From positions 9,499,176 through 9,563,175 of the forward strand of contig NW_024037056.1 of assembly GCF_015706575.1 (NCBI RefSeq): a DNA stretch of 64,000 nt. Direction: 5' to 3'. The notes beneath the pieces are model-generated. The model was not told the DNA's origin, searched no databases, and saw nothing but the letters and a program-made list of their open reading frames with translations. Both the position numbers and the translations under genes were made by a program. Positions 12,937-24,300 of this stretch are shown here, piece after piece (within the stretch, counting starts at the first letter, position 1; each line of letters opens with the position of its first letter). This DNA is from Patiria miniata (taxonomy: Eukaryota; Echinodermata; Asteroidea; Valvatida; Asterinidae).

Positions 12937-13653
12937 GTTATACATCCACAAATAAGGCATGCTACTAAAAAGGAAAGTCTGGGGGTCGTCGACAGTCTCG
13001 TTCGGAGAGCACAGGAAAGCAGAATTTGGGATTGTCTCAATCAATAGTGATATGGATGTATTATTGAACCTTTTTACTCACAGCAAATTTTGCCTGATAA
13101 TTACAGGATAAATAAACAACTACAGAAAAAAAGTTCATTTTTTCCCTGGCTATTAACCAGTTATGTATCGTGACAGCAAATGAGGCACCCCACTTAAACA
13201 TCCAGTCCCCCCCCCCCCCCGCACCCCTCACCCCTAGCGGCTGGCTACGCCGCTGGCTACGCATTGATTCGACCGGCATGACCGGATTATTTTGACTGTT
13301 GGTTGAAGGTATTCTGATAACCTCCCGAGGGTTATTTTACAGATATATCTCTGTCTTTCGGTGACTCGATCCCTGCCCCCATCGAGTTCGTAGGTCAGCT
13401 GCAGCGGGTCGAATGCTGCACTGTCTTGCTCTTTCTGAATACCAGAGGGTTGATTTGGTTCCCTGGTCCAGGGAAATTATACTCTTATTGCTGAAGCCAT
13501 CTTGAAAACAAATGGGTCACCCATTCTACTATTTTTTTTTGAAAAAGTGTTTAAATAACCATGAACCAGTCCCGCATTTTTTTTTCTTAATTAAGCCAGC
13601 AGATCGTATAGCGCCCTCATGCACGGGTATAAAAGTAGGCCTGTGCCATATCA
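12937..13653. other. Intergenic, no gene seen
   Basis: It contains a C-run ending in GGCTGGCTACGCCGCTGGC (about 13209-13262), of the same kind as the other GGCTACGCC tails, and otherwise no recognisable feature. Confidence 0.5.
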
Positions 13654-14026
13654 GGCCAAAACAAAAAAAGTATCCGGTTTCTGGTATGGAGCTTGCCCAA
13701 AAAGTGGTGCGGCGACGCGGCTTTTTTTTTTTTTACTTGACTTTTTGGCTTCAAATGTCGGCTGATGACTGCAAATGGTGCTCGACTAAACTTAGTGCAA
13801 ATATATGGGAGTCCAGAGAGGCCGCATAAAGCTTATTCTCGATCATAACCCCATCTAAAAACACTTTAAAATTGTGCAGCAGCAGGATTCCAGTCAAACC
13901 AGTGAGTTTGGCGGTTTTAAGACATCATCTTTCATTGCAAAAAAACACTTTTTCATTTTGCCGACGCGCATGGCTACGGCGACGCGCGCGCATACCAGAA
14001 ACCGGAGACTTTTTTTTGGCCTAAGG
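13654..14026. mobile_element. MITE with CTCCGGTTTCTGGTAT inverted ends, copy 1
   Basis: The left arm reads AGGCCAAAAC then CCGGTTTCTGGTAT. The right arm reads GCATACCAGAAACCGGAG then TTGGCCTA. A second copy with the same internal sequence (GTCGGCTGATGACTGCAAAT; GACGCGCGCGCATACC) is at 51062-51436. It is about 370 bp, non-coding, with no transposase. Confidence 0.8.
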
Positions 14027-16008
14027 TACCAATTTGCCAATCCGCAGCGAGCGAATGCGTGGCCTAGTAGAGTTCCAAAAACACACCCACTGCGCATGTT
14101 CAGTACCAGTCAAATATGCACTGCCTTATTTTAGGGTTATTATAGGGCAATAAATAGTGCCCTAATCGATCTGTCAGTACAATTAGGGGCGCAATAGCCC
14201 ATTTTGAGCAATTAGGGGCGCTTTAGTAACGTGATATTAAAGCCACCAGTAGAAGCACGACTGGTGAAAACAGATGTTGTGATAGTGCATGATTATACAC
14301 ATACCAACCACCCAAATTCAAAGGTTATTCTTTGTGCTTAGGCTTGGCATGCCTATTATCAAGCTACAACAGCCCGTTATTGCAAGCAAACATGCTCATA
14401 CAATGAAATCCGAACCTTTGTGATGCCAATGAACCCCGAATGAACCCGGATTTGACTGGCATGCTGGAGTTGAAGGGGGAAAAATGGTCGGTCCAAAAGT
14501 AAGTCACTGAGTACTGAGGAGCACTGTTTATCATAAGAAAGAGTCGACTGTATGTTAGCATAGGCATCCTTTCTCGAGTGTGATGAGTCCAGTGTGTGAT
14601 GTCGATCATTTAAGCCATCAGCAGTCCATCAAAAGTCATCACAAGTTCACAAGTTCTCACAAGTCTAGCACATCCCTGTTACAATTCATCCTGCTACACG
14701 TCATTTCAAAAGCTTTCAAATGATCAATCTGTGCCAAAGGGGTACGTACATGTAGTTTGTTGTTCTTCATCCGGCATTTGTGAACGAACTGGTGAATCGA
14801 ATTGTGATTTCCTTGTGAGTAACCGAACTTGTGACTCGACTACTACCCGCATTATACGTAAATTTACATTTGGTTCGACTCATACCACGACTAGAGTAAT
14901 GTCTGAAATCACTAAAGAGTTCAAATAACTGCGATAAGCAGCTGCATCTTTCGACGCGTCTTAGACGTTGAGTCGTTCCTAATAAGCCCGGCGCGCACCT
15001 TTCCGATTTTACCGGTTCACCCGATCATCTGGCCATCGTACAGAGGTGTACGCTGAAAATTCGAACTGATCTGACCTTAAACCGGGCGAACAGATGAAAT
15101 TCAAGGTATTTAATTGTTTTCGCATCCGTCTTTTACCGGATCCGATTTCACCGGACGCGATACTTATGTTAACCAATCAGATGCACGAAGGAAGTCACAT
15201 GGTTGTCATCATTGTGACTGGTCATCCTGTGAATGATCATGCATGTGACCAATTATAAGACGGAATCGGGCATTGTGTGTGGGTAACGTATCGCTCTAAC
15301 TGCAGCAGTGGAAAAAAAAACACGTGTGCGCCGGGCTTTAAATACTACGTCAAGCATAATTTTCTTCATGAACTGTGACCAAAAGTTTACAGGCAACTAT
15401 AGTCCAGGATTTCTAAGGGGAATTTCCCTCTACTTGATGTTATTGTGTGTTCACAATAACTCTCAACAGCCTCTGGTTGCCTGTGTTTTCCGGGACCCAT
15501 TATTTGAACGTTCCAGTCCCAGGGTGGCTTTTGTTCACTGGATGAAGGGACCTGCTCGGATTGAGCCCAGGTACTGTGCCTTGCCTGCGCCAAGCTTTTG
15601 TGTGAGCACCCCGTGTACGCTGGTCCACTGGTTCTCGCCACCATGTTGCTGCGCTGTTGGGACGGGCGCTGCATGCCGCAACGTGTACTCAACTTGTTAA
15701 GTACTTACTGATTACTTGACATGTTGGTAGCATCTCTGTGTTCAAGACATACATTAACATAGGACATATACTTACAAAAAAAAAAATTAATATGTAATGC
15801 CTTTAGTGTACTCTGGCTCTTTTTCACTAGCTGATTTGCAGATCATGATCAGTAATGTTATAGTCCGTGGGACGAGACCTATTTTACGCTCGCCACGCGG
15901 TCTGGTTCGCCTTAGTTTATACAACTTCACAGACTTGTAGATTGTAGTGTCCCCTATCGAAAAGAAATTGTGCCCCGATCCACAGTTTGTTTGGGAATGG
16001 GAAAATCT
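14027..16008. other. Intergenic, no gene recognised
   Basis: A 130-codon open frame at 15308-15700 (+) and a 101-codon frame opposite it share no recognisable motif and lack splice or start context I could trust. Repeated CACAAGT-type words occur near 14635-14680. I see no RNA gene here. Confidence 0.4.
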
Positions 16009-16190
16009 GGGTAAGGGGCCATTCAGACTTTTCAATGTTTTAAAATTTCGATCTTTTTTTCCAAATTGTGGGTGGGTCAAGCTACAAAATTGAAAATCGA
16101 AATTCACTTTCCATGGAAAAAAAAAGATTAAAAAAAAGAAAGATAGATCCTTTGACTTGCCTGAACTACACGCAAGCGTTCCGATATCGT
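16009..16190. repeat. Solitary arm of the GGGGCCATTCAGA inverted-repeat element
   Basis: The sequence from AGGGGCCATTCAGACTTTTC to CGTTCCGATATCG is the near-perfect reverse complement of 21490-21678, and its first part also matches 20753-20830. It is a single arm or solo fragment of the element described at 20753-21676. Confidence 0.7.
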
Positions 16191-16264
16191 GATGCGTGTT
16201 TCTTTTCCAACTTCATCCCCTGTATGTACTTTCCAACTTCGTCCCCTGTATGTACTGGAACATC

Positions 16265-16402
16265 CCCCCCCCCCCCCCAGCGCCCACCCCCCAACTCAAA
16301 ATCTCAGTGGGGGAGGCGACTGGGGGGGGGGCGACAAGGTTTCATGGGGGGGGGGGCTGTCGCCCCCCACGCCCCCCCCCCCCCGTGGCTACGCCACTGC
16401 AG
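16265..16402. repeat. C/G-run repeat tail ending in GGCTACGCCACTG
   Basis: Long C and G runs alternate (CCCC...CAGCGCCC, GGGGGG...CTGTCGCC) and close with CGTGGCTACGCCACTGCAGG. It resembles the tails at 5276, 13209, 22376 and 55885. Confidence 0.45.
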
Positions 16403-16913
16403 GTCATACATTTAAAGTTTATGTAAACTTGTATGAAAAGTCAAAGAAAGTAACTCCCATGATCTATTTGACACCAAGTTTGTGTTAACTTACCGATAAC
16501 GCCCTAACAAATTATCCAGACAAATATGTTTATTTTGTAACATTTCATGTTCGTCTGCGGTCTTCTATGCTGTTATGTTTACTTTTAGGTACCTTCAACG
16601 GTACTATGTTTAATTACCCTGTTTAATTAAACTATTAACGCACATATAGTTGCCAAATATGGCGCTTACAAGTTTGAGGTCGGCAATTTCGTCTTTAAAA
16701 ATCTGGGTACGTCGGGTTACTGTACACACAATTGTTCTGGAAACAACAGTACCAAATTAAAGAAAGTCGTACGCAAGAGCTCCCCAGCAAGTATCGCTGA
16801 CGCCATTATGATCCCAAAATTTCTCACTGTGTCACACAGTGAAATAACTAAACAGCGTCGTTGTATTGTGAACACATAAAAGCATTCGAGTAGCTTTCTT
16901 GCACACTTTGTGC

Positions 16914-17345
16914 CAAGTCGACATAGATATCCTTGAACCACTGCCCCTGCTTTGCATAACAGGTGCACATGAAGGAACTATTCGAATTTAGTTAAAGAAA
17001 TTTCTATGTACAGTCACCAGACTCTATTCAGTAAAGTCCCTGTCAAAACGAAAGTACACAATCCACGTGCATAACGCACGGCTACACCATCGTACAGTGT
17101 GGCAGGGACACCAACAAGTAACACAACAACAATTTTTTTTTTTTTAAATGATAAATATTCTGATTGAATTTCGTTAAAAGATATTTGTTGGTGAGGTATC
17201 ACATATTCTAGCAAATTGATAAAAATGTACAGAATTACAATATGCAATTTTGAGGGAAATACTGCATCAATAATTTCACTTGATCATATTCATAATACAC
17301 AAACCGAAAATTTTCATTTTCAGACCCACAACGAGAAATATTGTT
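16914..17345 (-). repeat. Dispersed repeat R4, copy 1 (inverted relative to copy 2)
   Basis: This 430-bp stretch is the reverse complement, by eye, of 28993-29275 joined to 29993-30150. Shared words include GTGGCAGGGACACCAACAAG, GGCTACACCATCGTACAGTG and CATAGATATCCTTGAACCAC. Copy 1 is uninterrupted and therefore shows the empty site for the element inserted in copy 2. No coding potential is seen. Confidence 0.8.
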
Positions 17346-17681
17346 AACACTGGGCTTATTGTGAGGAGTTGTGCTGGGAATCCACCAATACATAAATTCC
17401 CATAGGCACCAAAGATAAATACCCCAATTTAAACAAAATCGGGGAACATACTCTGTACCCTCACAGGTGATCAAAACATACATCAAATGAAAGCTGAATT
17501 AATCCTCTTTACCTTTTTGGAAATCTTTTTTTTGGGGGGGGGGTGACCTATGACTTTTAGGTGATTTTTCCCTCCAACGATGATCACTGCTGTTAGGCAG
17601 TTAAAAAAAACCCGAATGAGTAATGCCTCAGTTCAAAAACTGTGGAATTCTGAATAGATAAGTTTGTTTTATGTTATAGTT

Positions 17682-17782
17682 CAAATTACATTGATTTTGA
17701 GGCCAGGGTCATGCAGCCATTTTGTACTTTTAAAAGTACAAATAGCTGCATGACCCCGGCCTCAACTTCAGTAAAATTTGAA
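17682..17782. repeat. Long palindrome (hairpin) about 0.5 kb upstream of gene B
   Basis: The core 17699-17763 is a nearly perfect inverted repeat: GAGGCC, GGGTCATGCAGC and TTTTGTACTTTT on the left mirrored by AAAAGTACAAA, GCTGCATGACCC and GGCCTC on the right, with no loop at the TTTT|AAAA centre. Weaker pairing (CAAATTACATTGATTTTGAG against CTCAACTTCAGTAAAATTTG) extends the stem to about 50 bp. It could be a small foldback MITE or a transcribed hairpin. Confidence 0.8.
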
Positions 17783-17857
17783 ATATGGGAATCAATATGC
17801 ATAGCAGACAGCCTTCAAATCAGCCAACCCCTAACTCCAAAAGACCGGCAGGAAAAA

Positions 17858-17885
17858 AACAACAACAACAACAACAACAACAACA
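17858..17885 (+). repeat. (AAC)n microsatellite
   Basis: About nine AAC triplets lie upstream of gene B. Confidence 0.9.
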
Positions 17886-18295
17886 TTGAACCAACCTTGT
17901 CTGAATAAAATCTTGAAAGAATACAAAAATATATAGCCCTAAAATACAAAAGAAAGTTCCGCGGTTCAGTGCAGGCGTAACAATAGCACCTGGCGCGCCT
18001 TGCTTGAAAAGTTCTATTGAGGGACCCCCCTTCTGCGTACTTATGGCAGAGAGTGATTGGTGTGGGCGTTGGTGCGTAGAGAGCTAGGTAGGTAGCAATC
18101 TGGCCTGCTGATCTCCCCTCTGGGACATAGCCACTGACTTCGGCAGGTACTCTGGAACTACTAGTCACTCTGCTCAGGCTCCTGGCTAGGACTAGACCGT
18201 CGAACAAGTAACTTGACAGCACACGCCTGGTTTTCTTGGTTGATCTGACACCGAGTTAGCGGTGGGTGTAAGGAGCAACCTGCATCGCCATCATC
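17886..18295 (+). promoter_or_regulatory. Putative gene B proximal promoter and 5' UTR
   Basis: This stretch precedes the signal-peptide ATG. It has a TATA-like AAATATATAG at about 17925 and a GC-richer segment (about 17985-18240) unlike the AT-rich surroundings. The transcription start cannot be fixed from sequence. The 135-codon frame on the opposite strand here shows no domain and is taken as chance. Confidence 0.35.
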
Positions 18296-18371
18296 ATGGC
18301 AATTAGGCCGAGGATACTACTGGGTGTGTTGGCGCTTATTGCCGTTGGGAAAACGCAGGATACAACCGGTG
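18296..18371 (+). CDS. Gene B exon 1: signal peptide
   Basis: It encodes [19 protein letters not shown] then TQDTTG. There is a basic n-region (R4, R6), a hydrophobic core [11 protein letters not shown] and a likely cleavage site soon after. The ATG sits in CATCATGG, giving G at +4. Donor GTGAGT follows in phase 1, matching the phase of all following EGF and CUB exons. I chose this exon because it is the only signal-peptide-like start with a phase-1 donor that I found upstream of the EGF exon. More distant alternatives cannot be excluded. Confidence 0.75.
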
Positions 18372-21300
18372 GTGAGTGATTTGTCTTTCTTCCGCTTCAA
18401 TCTCATCACATAAATATTTTTTAAAATTGTATCTGTCGATCCGAGTTTTTTTGTCGCTGTCGTATTTCTATTTCTGTTTAATTGTGTGCACTACAACTTA
18501 TGAATTCTGAATTGCGAATATAGTATAGTAAATTATGTCGTATTTTTGACCTTTGCATGTTTTGTCATATTTGGATAGAGTTTACCTTCCTAAGCCAGAA
18601 ATCCATTGGTAACATGTGTTTCCATCTACCATGTGGCGGCCATCTTGGATTTCAAAAAGGCGTCCATTTCGGACCTAATTTGTATCATTACTTCGGACCT
18701 GATTGTCACATGAAGTCCATTTTGGTGGCAAACCCTATGTTGTTGATACCAAGGAACCAAAATAAAGTGTTGTTGACGGGGTACTCCCAATGGATGGCAG
18801 CCATCATGGATATTTCAAAATGGCCGCCATGTAGTACCTAATTTGTATCATAACTTCGGACCTGATTGTCATATGAAGTCCATTTTGGTGGCAAGCCCAT
18901 AGAGTTATATTATGAAAACTAGAGCGCGCACTTATCACGTGACCCCGTGCTGGCAAGGACGCCCGGACGCCATTTTGTAAGTGGGCAAAAAGTAACCGGA
19001 CTACGTGCGCACAACACATAGCGTTAGGCAAAAAAGCACGGTAAAACCATGTAAGACACGGCAGTCAGCTGCAAACGTTAGTCATGTAAGTTGACTTCAG
19101 CCAACTTATTCCAGCTGGATCAGTCGGAGGCATGATGCATTAGAATTGTGCATGCTATGGATAAATCGGAGCAACAAGACCAAAAACGTCTCCTTTCACA
19201 AGTAAGTGAAGCCTGCTTAATTCGTAGACCCGTGAACGTGGCGTTGTATACAACGCCACGCGCTTTCGTCGGGTAAATACAAGCGACAGCATTCTATCTT
19301 TTGATCCGCTACATACAACCATATATAATTTTGCCCATAGATGATCACTTACTTGTTGGGCTTCCTGTGAATTTCCGCGAGTGTTGGATATGTTATTGCC
19401 AAGAAATTTGATGTAAAGTACGGCACAACTTTGTCACAACGAATGTTTTCAAAATGATCAGAAAATCAAAGACAGGCATGACACTCTGGTACCCTGAGTT
19501 TCGCATGCGCAAAACGGTAGGAGTATCACCAGTGGGTACCCGACTAATCGTCTTACATGGCAGGATGACCGTAATACCATGTAAAATTCTGCTTAATCCA
19601 CTTCGAAAGTCTGAAAAATCACCCAGTTTATATTGCTGTTCCATTGTGCAAGGGTTTGTTTTAAGGATCTTTCAAAAAATGAAGGTTTTTCAAACCAAAT
19701 GAGCCATCTTTTTCATTTTCTATCATCTTCATAATTCTGCCAAAAAAATATTCTGCTGATTTTCTGTACAACTCATTTTTGTATGCAAATATTCTGTCAA
19801 ATGTAGCCGAAATTCAGCTAGAACGGTCACTCCATTTTAGTAACCGCGGATCACAATAGAGTATTTTTCCTATAGACTGAAGCGCGGCTATGTATATAGC
19901 CACGTTCACGGGTCTACTTAATTCGGTGCCTAACCTGCTAACTATTATTAGATGGAATTTTGCGTCGGGGTGATATAAATCAAATTAGGTTTTGCCCTTC
20001 ACCAACGTTTAAACACTGTATACTCAGTGTTTTACCTCCCCGAGTGAAAATTGGGAAAAAATCACTCAGGTGGGATTCGAACCCTGTTTTCGGCCTTTTT
20101 TTGTATGTGATCACTCACACCCTTGTTACATAAATGTACTTTCACCATAACCTTTTTGTCATTGGGTCATTCCATGTCAGACCAACGCACTTTTTTACCT
20201 CATGTCTTCTGATTTTAATAAAAATTGCTGTGCTTGTAGGTCCTAATGAATACACACCAATATTTAGCCCGATCCGACCTACCATGGGGTCAGGGCAGAA
20301 GCCACAAAAAAATTGCATTTTTAGAGTAAAATACCACCCTTTTGGTATAAATATGTCAAAACTATGGCAATTTGCATCGAATATGTGTGAATTTGGTATT
20401 AAAATAATGAGGATTGCATGCTCAAATCACTTCATTTGTCAAAATTAAATTTTGTGAAAAGTAGGTCACGTGACCTTTAATATGCTATCGTGACCTTTGC
20501 CCCAATTTTTGTAATAATGTATCATTCCGAAAATCAACGAAATAAAAATAACTTGCTAGAGCATGTCTTCCTCTATCAGAATCTACTAAAAATCAGTTGG
20601 GGTCTTCAAAATTTACAACTTTATGACTATTTTTGTACAGTTGGTAGGTTACAAATGAGTCAATTTATAGACTTTACATAAGAAATACACCAACACAACT
20701 TACTATTCTGTTTCTTAAGTTACTAAAATTTATCTAGATTTTTATGTATAAGGGGCCATTCAGAATTTTCAATGTTTTAAAATTTCGACTTTTTTTTCCA
20801 AATTATTTTGACCCACCCACCCACCCCTAATTTCGATTAATAAAAAACTGAACATGTACATGTACACATGCACTTGCATGTACATATACTTGAACATGAA
20901 CATGTATACCCCTGTACATGTGTGTCTAGTTCAGTGACGGCGTGAAGTTATCGGTCTTCCTCTTTTGCACTGGTGACCTTCAGTTTTCTTGTGTTTTGCC
21001 AGCTGATATGCTGTTGGGAATGACAGGTTGCAGTTTTGGAAGCCACAAAGATGACCGTGGTTTTGTCGTTTTTTTGGATGAGGTGGATGACATGTGACAT
21101 ACGAGGTTGTGCCTGTCACGTGGGGTAGCTGAAAAAAAACATTCGCTCGTACCCCCCCCCCCCCCCACCCTGTTTGCAGGGCGGGGGGGGGGGGATATGA
21201 GCGAAAAAAAAATGGGCATCACATCACAGGCTGCAGTCCTCGTAGTCTTGGAGTCCAGTGGTTGAATAGTCCAGTTTTTATAGCGATTGGCAATCGACAC

Positions 21301-24300
21301 CCGCGGCGTGTTATAGAGCCGATCTAGTACACCTGGTACCCTGCTGCCTCTGCACGGCCTAACCGCTACAAACGCTCGGCGTCCAAGTCTACTGAAAAAC
21401 CACCTCCCTCTCATGCCACAGTGGGTCTATATACACGTACATGACGTACATGTACAGTACATACAGGGGACAAGTTGGAAAAGAAACACGCATCGCGATA
21501 TCGGAACGCTTGCGCGTAGTTCAGGCAAGTCAAAAGATCTATCTTTCCTTTCTTTTTTTTATCTTTTTCCATGGAAAGTGAATTTCGATTTTCAATTATT
21601 TAGCTTGACCCAGCCACCCACAATTTGGAAAAAAAGATCGAAATTTTAAAACATTGAAAACTCTGAATGGCCCCTAAAGTACAAAGCCAGGAAAAACAAA
21701 ATTCTACCTTCTGATTCCAAAGAAACTGTCTAATCAGAATATCTGGACTCGGAAGTGTGCTAACCACTAACAGTAACCAGGCCTTCACCCAATACAGCGG
21801 ACTCACGTCCAGGTGAAATTCATCTCAAAGGAACAAAATGCCAAGTCTGTGAGAGTCATTAAAGTTCAAGAAGCACAGTGATGAATGAGTAAAGGTAACT
21901 TTGATTGTAATATTAAGTATAATCTTCAAGCAAACTTGAATCCCAGACCCTGATTAGTCCATCTATAGCAACAACTGTGTGATTTTATATAATATTGCAC
22001 AGCTATATTGTACCCCAGATATTAAAAATGTACGTGTATATATGCTGTGTTATTTCCTGCTGAACGGACCAATACACTACATGTATGCACGTACATCTTC
22101 ACCGCGTGTACGCATTTGATATCAAGTTTGCTTGAAGATAAATTGGTTATAAATCCAACTTGCGCTCGTGGAACACGGAATTATGTAGTGCATCGAGTGG
22201 CATATGGGTCACGGCAGCATTGCATTATTTCATATTCCAAGCGCGCTCGTGGGATAACTAATTATCAGTGGCACCCAGGAGGGGGGGAGCTTGAACCCAC
22301 CCCCAACATTGTCAATTTGTTTGTTTGATTTTAGGCTAGTTTTGTTGGTCCAATCTTTTACAGAAATTTGAACAAAAAACGATTTATGACCCCCCCCCCC
22401 CACACATACACACCAAAAGCCAAATCCTGGGTGCGCCACTGCTGATAATTCACACTATGAGTCTGGTTAGACCTCATCAGCCCTCAGAATGAGAAATTCA
22501 CAAACCAAGATATATTTTAGAAACTTTAGAAACAGAATAGTAAGTTGTGTTGGTGTATTTCTTATGTAAAGTCTATAAATTGACTCATTTGTAACCTACC
22601 AACGGAACAAAAAAAGTCATAAAGTTGTAAATTTTGAAGACCCCAACTGATTTTTAGTAGATTTGATAGAGGAAGACATGTTCTAGCAAGTTATTTTTAT
22701 TTCGTTGATTTTCGGAATGATACATTATTACAAAAAATGGGTCTAAGGTCACGATAGCATATTTAAGGTCATGTGACCTACTTTTCACAAAATTTAATTT
22801 TGACAAAAGAAGTGCTTTGAGCATGCAATCCTCATTATTTGAATACCAAATTCACATATATTCGATGAAAATTGCCATAGTTTTGACATATTTATACCAA
22901 AAGGGTGGTATTTTACTCTAAAAATTCCATTTTTTTGTGGCTTCTGCCCTGATCACATAATAGGTCGGATCGGGCTAAAAATTGGTGTGTATTCATTGCT
23001 CATTAGGACCTACAAGCACATAAATTTTTATCAAAATCGAAAGACATGAGGTAAAAAAGTGCGTTGGTCTGACATGGAATGACCCATTGCAGGTGTTCCA
23101 TTCACTGAAAAAGGAACACGGAGGAAACCACCTCACAAGTATAGTGGAGTCTTATTTAATTTGTGTTGTTTCTTTTCAGGCGAACATTAGCTCATGACAA
23201 CAAATCAATGGAGATGTCCCATGATGTTCTCAGGAAGGTACAGATTGAGGTATTGGAGACTACAAGGCCTCTGGTGTTCTCTGACCTGGCAGATCTTTTC
23301 CTAGATCAAAGCTTGATTGATGAAGATGATCATGGCAACCAACTCATCAAAACAATCTCAAACCTTTTTTTTGAAAACCATTCTGCACCACCATGGACGG
23401 CTCTTCACAGAGAGATATGTTATTAAAAATCAGGCCTCCAAACGTCATCAGCTGACTAAAGCAATCTTGTTTTGGGTCAGTAAATAGTTGTGCCGAAATC
23501 CAGCAAATATTTAATTTAATCAATTATAACAGCCCTCACAGCTGCAAAATACTACTGGTAGTAATCTGTAAAGTGCTTGGTACTCAAGCCTGTCTCTGCT
23601 CTGCGTTTGTAGTAATTTTTAGTAATTTGTACTCTACCTCAAGTTCAGTATGTAATTTGAAATACATAGAGGTATGTACTACTATAGTGCTTGTTGCTGG
23701 GTGCAGTAAAAACGTCGTACCGTCCAAAGTGGAAACAGCATGGGATGCTTGTTTTTCAGAGATGAAACAGTATTTTTTTTTATTTTAGCCATTAATTCAC
23801 CGGCCTTCATATTTTCTTGATTTGAAGGTGCTTCAACCAACTGGCTGCACGATGTTGTGTGTGCAATGCCTTGGAAATTTTACTCCTTATATACCTTTCA
23901 AAGTTATAATAATATACAAAATACAGACTGGAACTGCTCTCATTGGTTTATTTTCTAATTACCATAATATCAAACTATACACATGATCAAAATGCCCCCC
24001 AATCATTGGTCCTTTTCCCACTTTATAATTTGATACTTACCTTGCATAAAAATGCTATAGTCCAACTATCTTCTTTGGTCTGTCATCAAGCCATTGCTGA
24101 TTGCCACAAGGCTGGGCAGTTTTAGCAAGTGGTTTCAGCTTATTCACCAGTGAATTCATTTGGCTGTTAAATGCATTGGGTATATACAGGTACAGTGTAG
24201 TACTACAAATTACTAGGTACACCTAGTAAATGGTAGTACCCAGTAGCCTTACAGAGTGCTCCCAGTAGTTTATTCTGATAAAAATTTGAACTTCATCAAA

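Larger units (their letters stand above)
20161..23092. mobile_element. Foldback element with ~580-bp inverted arms
   Basis: The left arm (about 20161-20740) and right arm (about 22500-23092) are inverted copies of each other, with ends GGGTCATTCCATGTCAGACC and GGTCTGACATGGAATGACCC. They differ by scattered substitutions and small indels. The interior holds a second element (20753-21676), an AT-rich stretch and a G-run segment at 22376-22440 ending GGTGCGCCACTG. There is no clear target duplication beyond a possible ATT. Arms this long could drive hairpin formation or double-stranded RNA from intron 1. Confidence 0.8.

Noticed and set aside
15308-15700. 130-codon frame and a 101-codon frame opposite
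   Set aside because: No recognisable domain; each is as long as the other's shadow, and no splice context supports a gene.
16068-16488. Three overlapping frames rich in Pro and Gly
   Set aside because: They are read through the C/G-run repeat tail.
17815-18222. 135-codon minus-strand frame upstream of gene B
   Set aside because: Includes a poly-Leu stretch that is just the AAC microsatellite; overlaps the likely gene B promoter and 5' UTR.
21413-21649. Coding potential in the GTACATG-rich stretch
   Set aside because: Sequence belongs to the inverted end of the 20753-21676 element.
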